From: UBA7374 sp965660635
GTDB lineage: Bacteria > Verrucomicrobiota > Verrucomicrobiia > Opitutales > Coraliomargaritaceae
DNA: 39,537 nucleotides
Direction of reading: 5' to 3'
Assembly (NCBI GenBank): GCA_965660635.1
Contig: CBFIAS010000019.1
Coordinates: forward strand, 1-39,537
A program made the translations under genes and the position numbers. Of the stretch, positions 38,169-39,537 are shown piece by piece (position 1 is the first letter of the stretch; every line of letters begins with the position of its first letter). The notes under the pieces are model-generated. The model made no database searches, was not told where the DNA came from, and saw nothing but the letters and a program-made list of their open reading frames with translations.

Positions 38169-39128
38169 TTAGCTGGCTGTGGCCGCGCTCATTTCCTCGC
38201 GGGCCTTCTCGGCCAACGGGGTGGAGAGGTAGCGCTCGCCGAAGCTGCAGCCCACAGTGACGATGGTCTTGCCCGCCATCTCCGGACGCTTGCCCAGTTG
38301 CATGGCAGCCCAGACGTTGGCTCCGGTGGAGATGCCGCCGAGGATGCCGTCCTTTTCCGACAGGAGCTGCGCGGTGGCGAAGGCGTTTTCGTTGGATACT
38401 TGAATCACCTCGTCGACAATATCGGTATTGCAGTTCTTCGGGATGAAGCCCGCGCCGATCCCCTGGATCTTGTGCGGGCCGGGCTGGCCGCCGGAAATAA
38501 CCGGACTGGCTTCCGGCTCAACCGCCACGGAGAGCAAGTCCTTGCGAGACTTGATCACCTCGGAAACACCAGTGATGGTGCCGCCGGTGCCGACCCCGGC
38601 GACAAACGCGTCGATCTTGCCGTCCGTTGCCGCCCAGATCTCTTCAGCCGTGGTGCGGCGGTGGATCTCCGGGTTGGCCGGATTTTCAAATTGCTGGGGC
38701 ATGAAGGCATTCTCGCCGTATTCCTCGACCAACTCGCCGGCCCGGGCGATGGCTCCGGGCATCCCCTTGGGCCCGGGCGTGAGGACGATCTCAGCGCCCA
38801 GCATGCGGAGCAGCACGCGGCGCTCCAGGGACATGGTCTCCGGCATGGTCAGGACCAGCCGGTAGCCCTTGGCTGCGCAGACGAAAGCCAGCGCGATGCC
38901 CGTGTTGCCGGATGTCGGCTCGATGATGATGCTCTCCGGGCCGATCTTGCCGGCCGCCTCGGCCGCCTCGATCATGGCCCGCCCGATCCGGTCCTTCACG
39001 CTGGCCAGCGGGTTGAAAAACTCGCACTTTAAATAGATGTCCGCTGCCACGTCGGCGGCGGTGTGGTTTACCTTGACCAGCGGGGTGTTGCCCACGGTGT
39101 CCGTGATGGAGGAATATGCTTTGTTCAT
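38169..39128 (-). CDS. cysK: cysteine synthase A (O-acetylserine sulfhydrylase)
   Basis: A 319-aa PLP enzyme that makes L-cysteine from O-acetylserine and sulfide. The PLP lysine is in FFNPLASVKDRIG (about residues 38-50), with DTVGNTPLVKV at the N-terminus, the substrate loop EPTSGNTGIALAF (about 71-83), the phosphate-binding VGTGGTITG (about 178-186) and GGISTGANVWAA near residue 270. Full length, with the start at 39128 matching the family. It could be co-transcribed with argG, 34 bases downstream. Confidence 0.95.
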   Translation of the reverse strand: MNKAYSSITDTVGNTPLVKVNHTAADVAADIYLKCEFFNPLASVKDRIGRAMIEAAEAAGKIGPESIIIEPTSGNTGIALAFVCAAKGYRLVLTMPETMSLERRVLLRMLGAEIVLTPGPKGMPGAIARAGELVEEYGENAFMPQQFENPANPEIHRRTTAEEIWAATDGKIDAFVAGVGTGGTITGVSEVIKSRKDLLSVAVEPEASPVISGGQPGPHKIQGIGAGFIPKNCNTDIVDEVIQVSNENAFATAQLLSEKDGILGGISTGANVWAAMQLGKRPEMAGKTIVTVGCSFGERYLSTPLAEKAREEMSAATAS

Positions 39129-39238
39129 GGCTTGGATAGGTGATTCGAAGCTGTATCGTGTGGAAAACGACAAGACTTTTCAAAAGAACCTCCGAGGCAA
39201 GCCCGGATCGCGAAAGGCGGAAACCACGCCATGCCCGG

Positions 39239-39520
39239 CTAGCGGCGGCGCGGCCCGTAGCTCCGGCGGGGAGCGTTGCGGTTGCTCGCCGCGTTGCGCA
39301 GGCGGTAGACGATGCGTGCCTTGTCCAGGTCCTGCGGCGTCATCTCCATCTTCACCGTGTCTCCAGTGGTGATCTTGATGAAGTGCTTGCGAAGCTTCCC
39401 GGAAATGTGCGCGAGCACACGATGGCCGTTTGCCAATTCGACACGAAACATCGTGCCCGGCAAAACCGCTACGATTTTGCCTTCGACTTCTACATAATCT
39501 TCGCTTTGTCCTTTACTCAT
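39239..39520 (-). CDS. infA: translation initiation factor IF-1
   Basis: A 93-aa S1/OB-fold factor that occupies the ribosomal A site during initiation. The core EVEGKIVAVLPGTMFRVELANGHRVLAHISGKLRKHFIKI... DTVKMEMTPQDLDKARIVYR spans residues 11-75 and is near-canonical. The usual length is about 72 aa; the extra 18 residues form an Arg/Asn/Pro-rich basic tail (RNAASNRNAPRRSYGPRRR). Downstream is a 110-bp gap before cysK, with no clear terminator. Confidence 0.95.
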   Translation of the reverse strand: MSKGQSEDYVEVEGKIVAVLPGTMFRVELANGHRVLAHISGKLRKHFIKITTGDTVKMEMTPQDLDKARIVYRLRNAASNRNAPRRSYGPRRR

Positions 39521-39537
39521 ACATTCGGGCGCTGGGG

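Overview
The window looks like chromosome from a member of the Verrucomicrobiota, probably the Opitutae/Puniceicoccales branch. This is inferred from gene content, not from a marker tree. The clues are PEP-CTERM anchored surface proteins, a secreted protein with an SLA1-homology (SHD1-like) domain, secreted proteins ending in an 'FYRV' module, thrombospondin-3-type calcium repeats, a DUF4212 + solute:sodium symporter pair, and GC-rich coding DNA with few strong Shine-Dalgarno sites. Most genes are housekeeping. I see no prophage, CRISPR array, intact transposase gene, rRNA or canonical tRNA.

Layout. 1-4414 (minus): complex I genes nuoB-C-D-E-F and the first codons of nuoG; nuoA is not next to nuoB. 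4591-5491 (plus): a cysteine-free FmdB-like protein and a small four-helix membrane protein. 5968-6683: a VapBC toxin-antitoxin pair, followed closely by the topoisomerase IV B subunit (6707-8566). 8575-9969: two divergent PEP-CTERM proteins, one cupredoxin-like and one C-type-lectin-like. 9970-10835: a long non-coding island of repeat modules. 10883-15141 (minus): an FKBP-type prolyl isomerase and an 1085-residue secreted protein. 15435-22323: an inositol-monophosphatase-like gene and a TonB/ABC uptake cluster (adenosyltransferase-like protein, BtuF/C/D-like transporter, Fur-family regulator, BtuB-like receptor with a Fur-box-like site). 22484-25323: a DUF3127 protein with an SSB-like tail, an SHD1-like protein, a double-ACT protein and an rRNA-methyltransferase-like protein. 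25380-31431 (minus): the symporter pair, then lysA, a PHP histidinol-phosphatase, pdxH and trxB. 31672-36226 (plus): tatD, a membrane-anchored protein of ten 32-residue helical repeats, a GDSL esterase and a lone gspF. 36227-36904: a second repeat island with a three-unit tandem array built from hexamers. 36905-39520 (minus): argG, cysK and infA.

How the parts relate. The nuo genes encode the peripheral arm of respiratory complex I. trxB-pdxH-PHP-lysA are tightly spaced and probably one transcript serving redox and amino-acid/PLP metabolism. The uptake cluster forms a full route (outer-membrane receptor, binding protein, permease, ATPase), but its substrate is ambiguous between cobalamin and an iron chelate.

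The least-explained DNA is not protein coding. Families of sequence modules recur, often inverted, in the islands at about 5.6-5.85, 10.05-10.83, 31.6 and 36.3-36.9 kb. A 62-bp palindromic element lies exactly between two convergent stop codons, with a related half copy after lysA. I found no clear novel multi-gene system; these repeats are the best candidates for undescribed biology.
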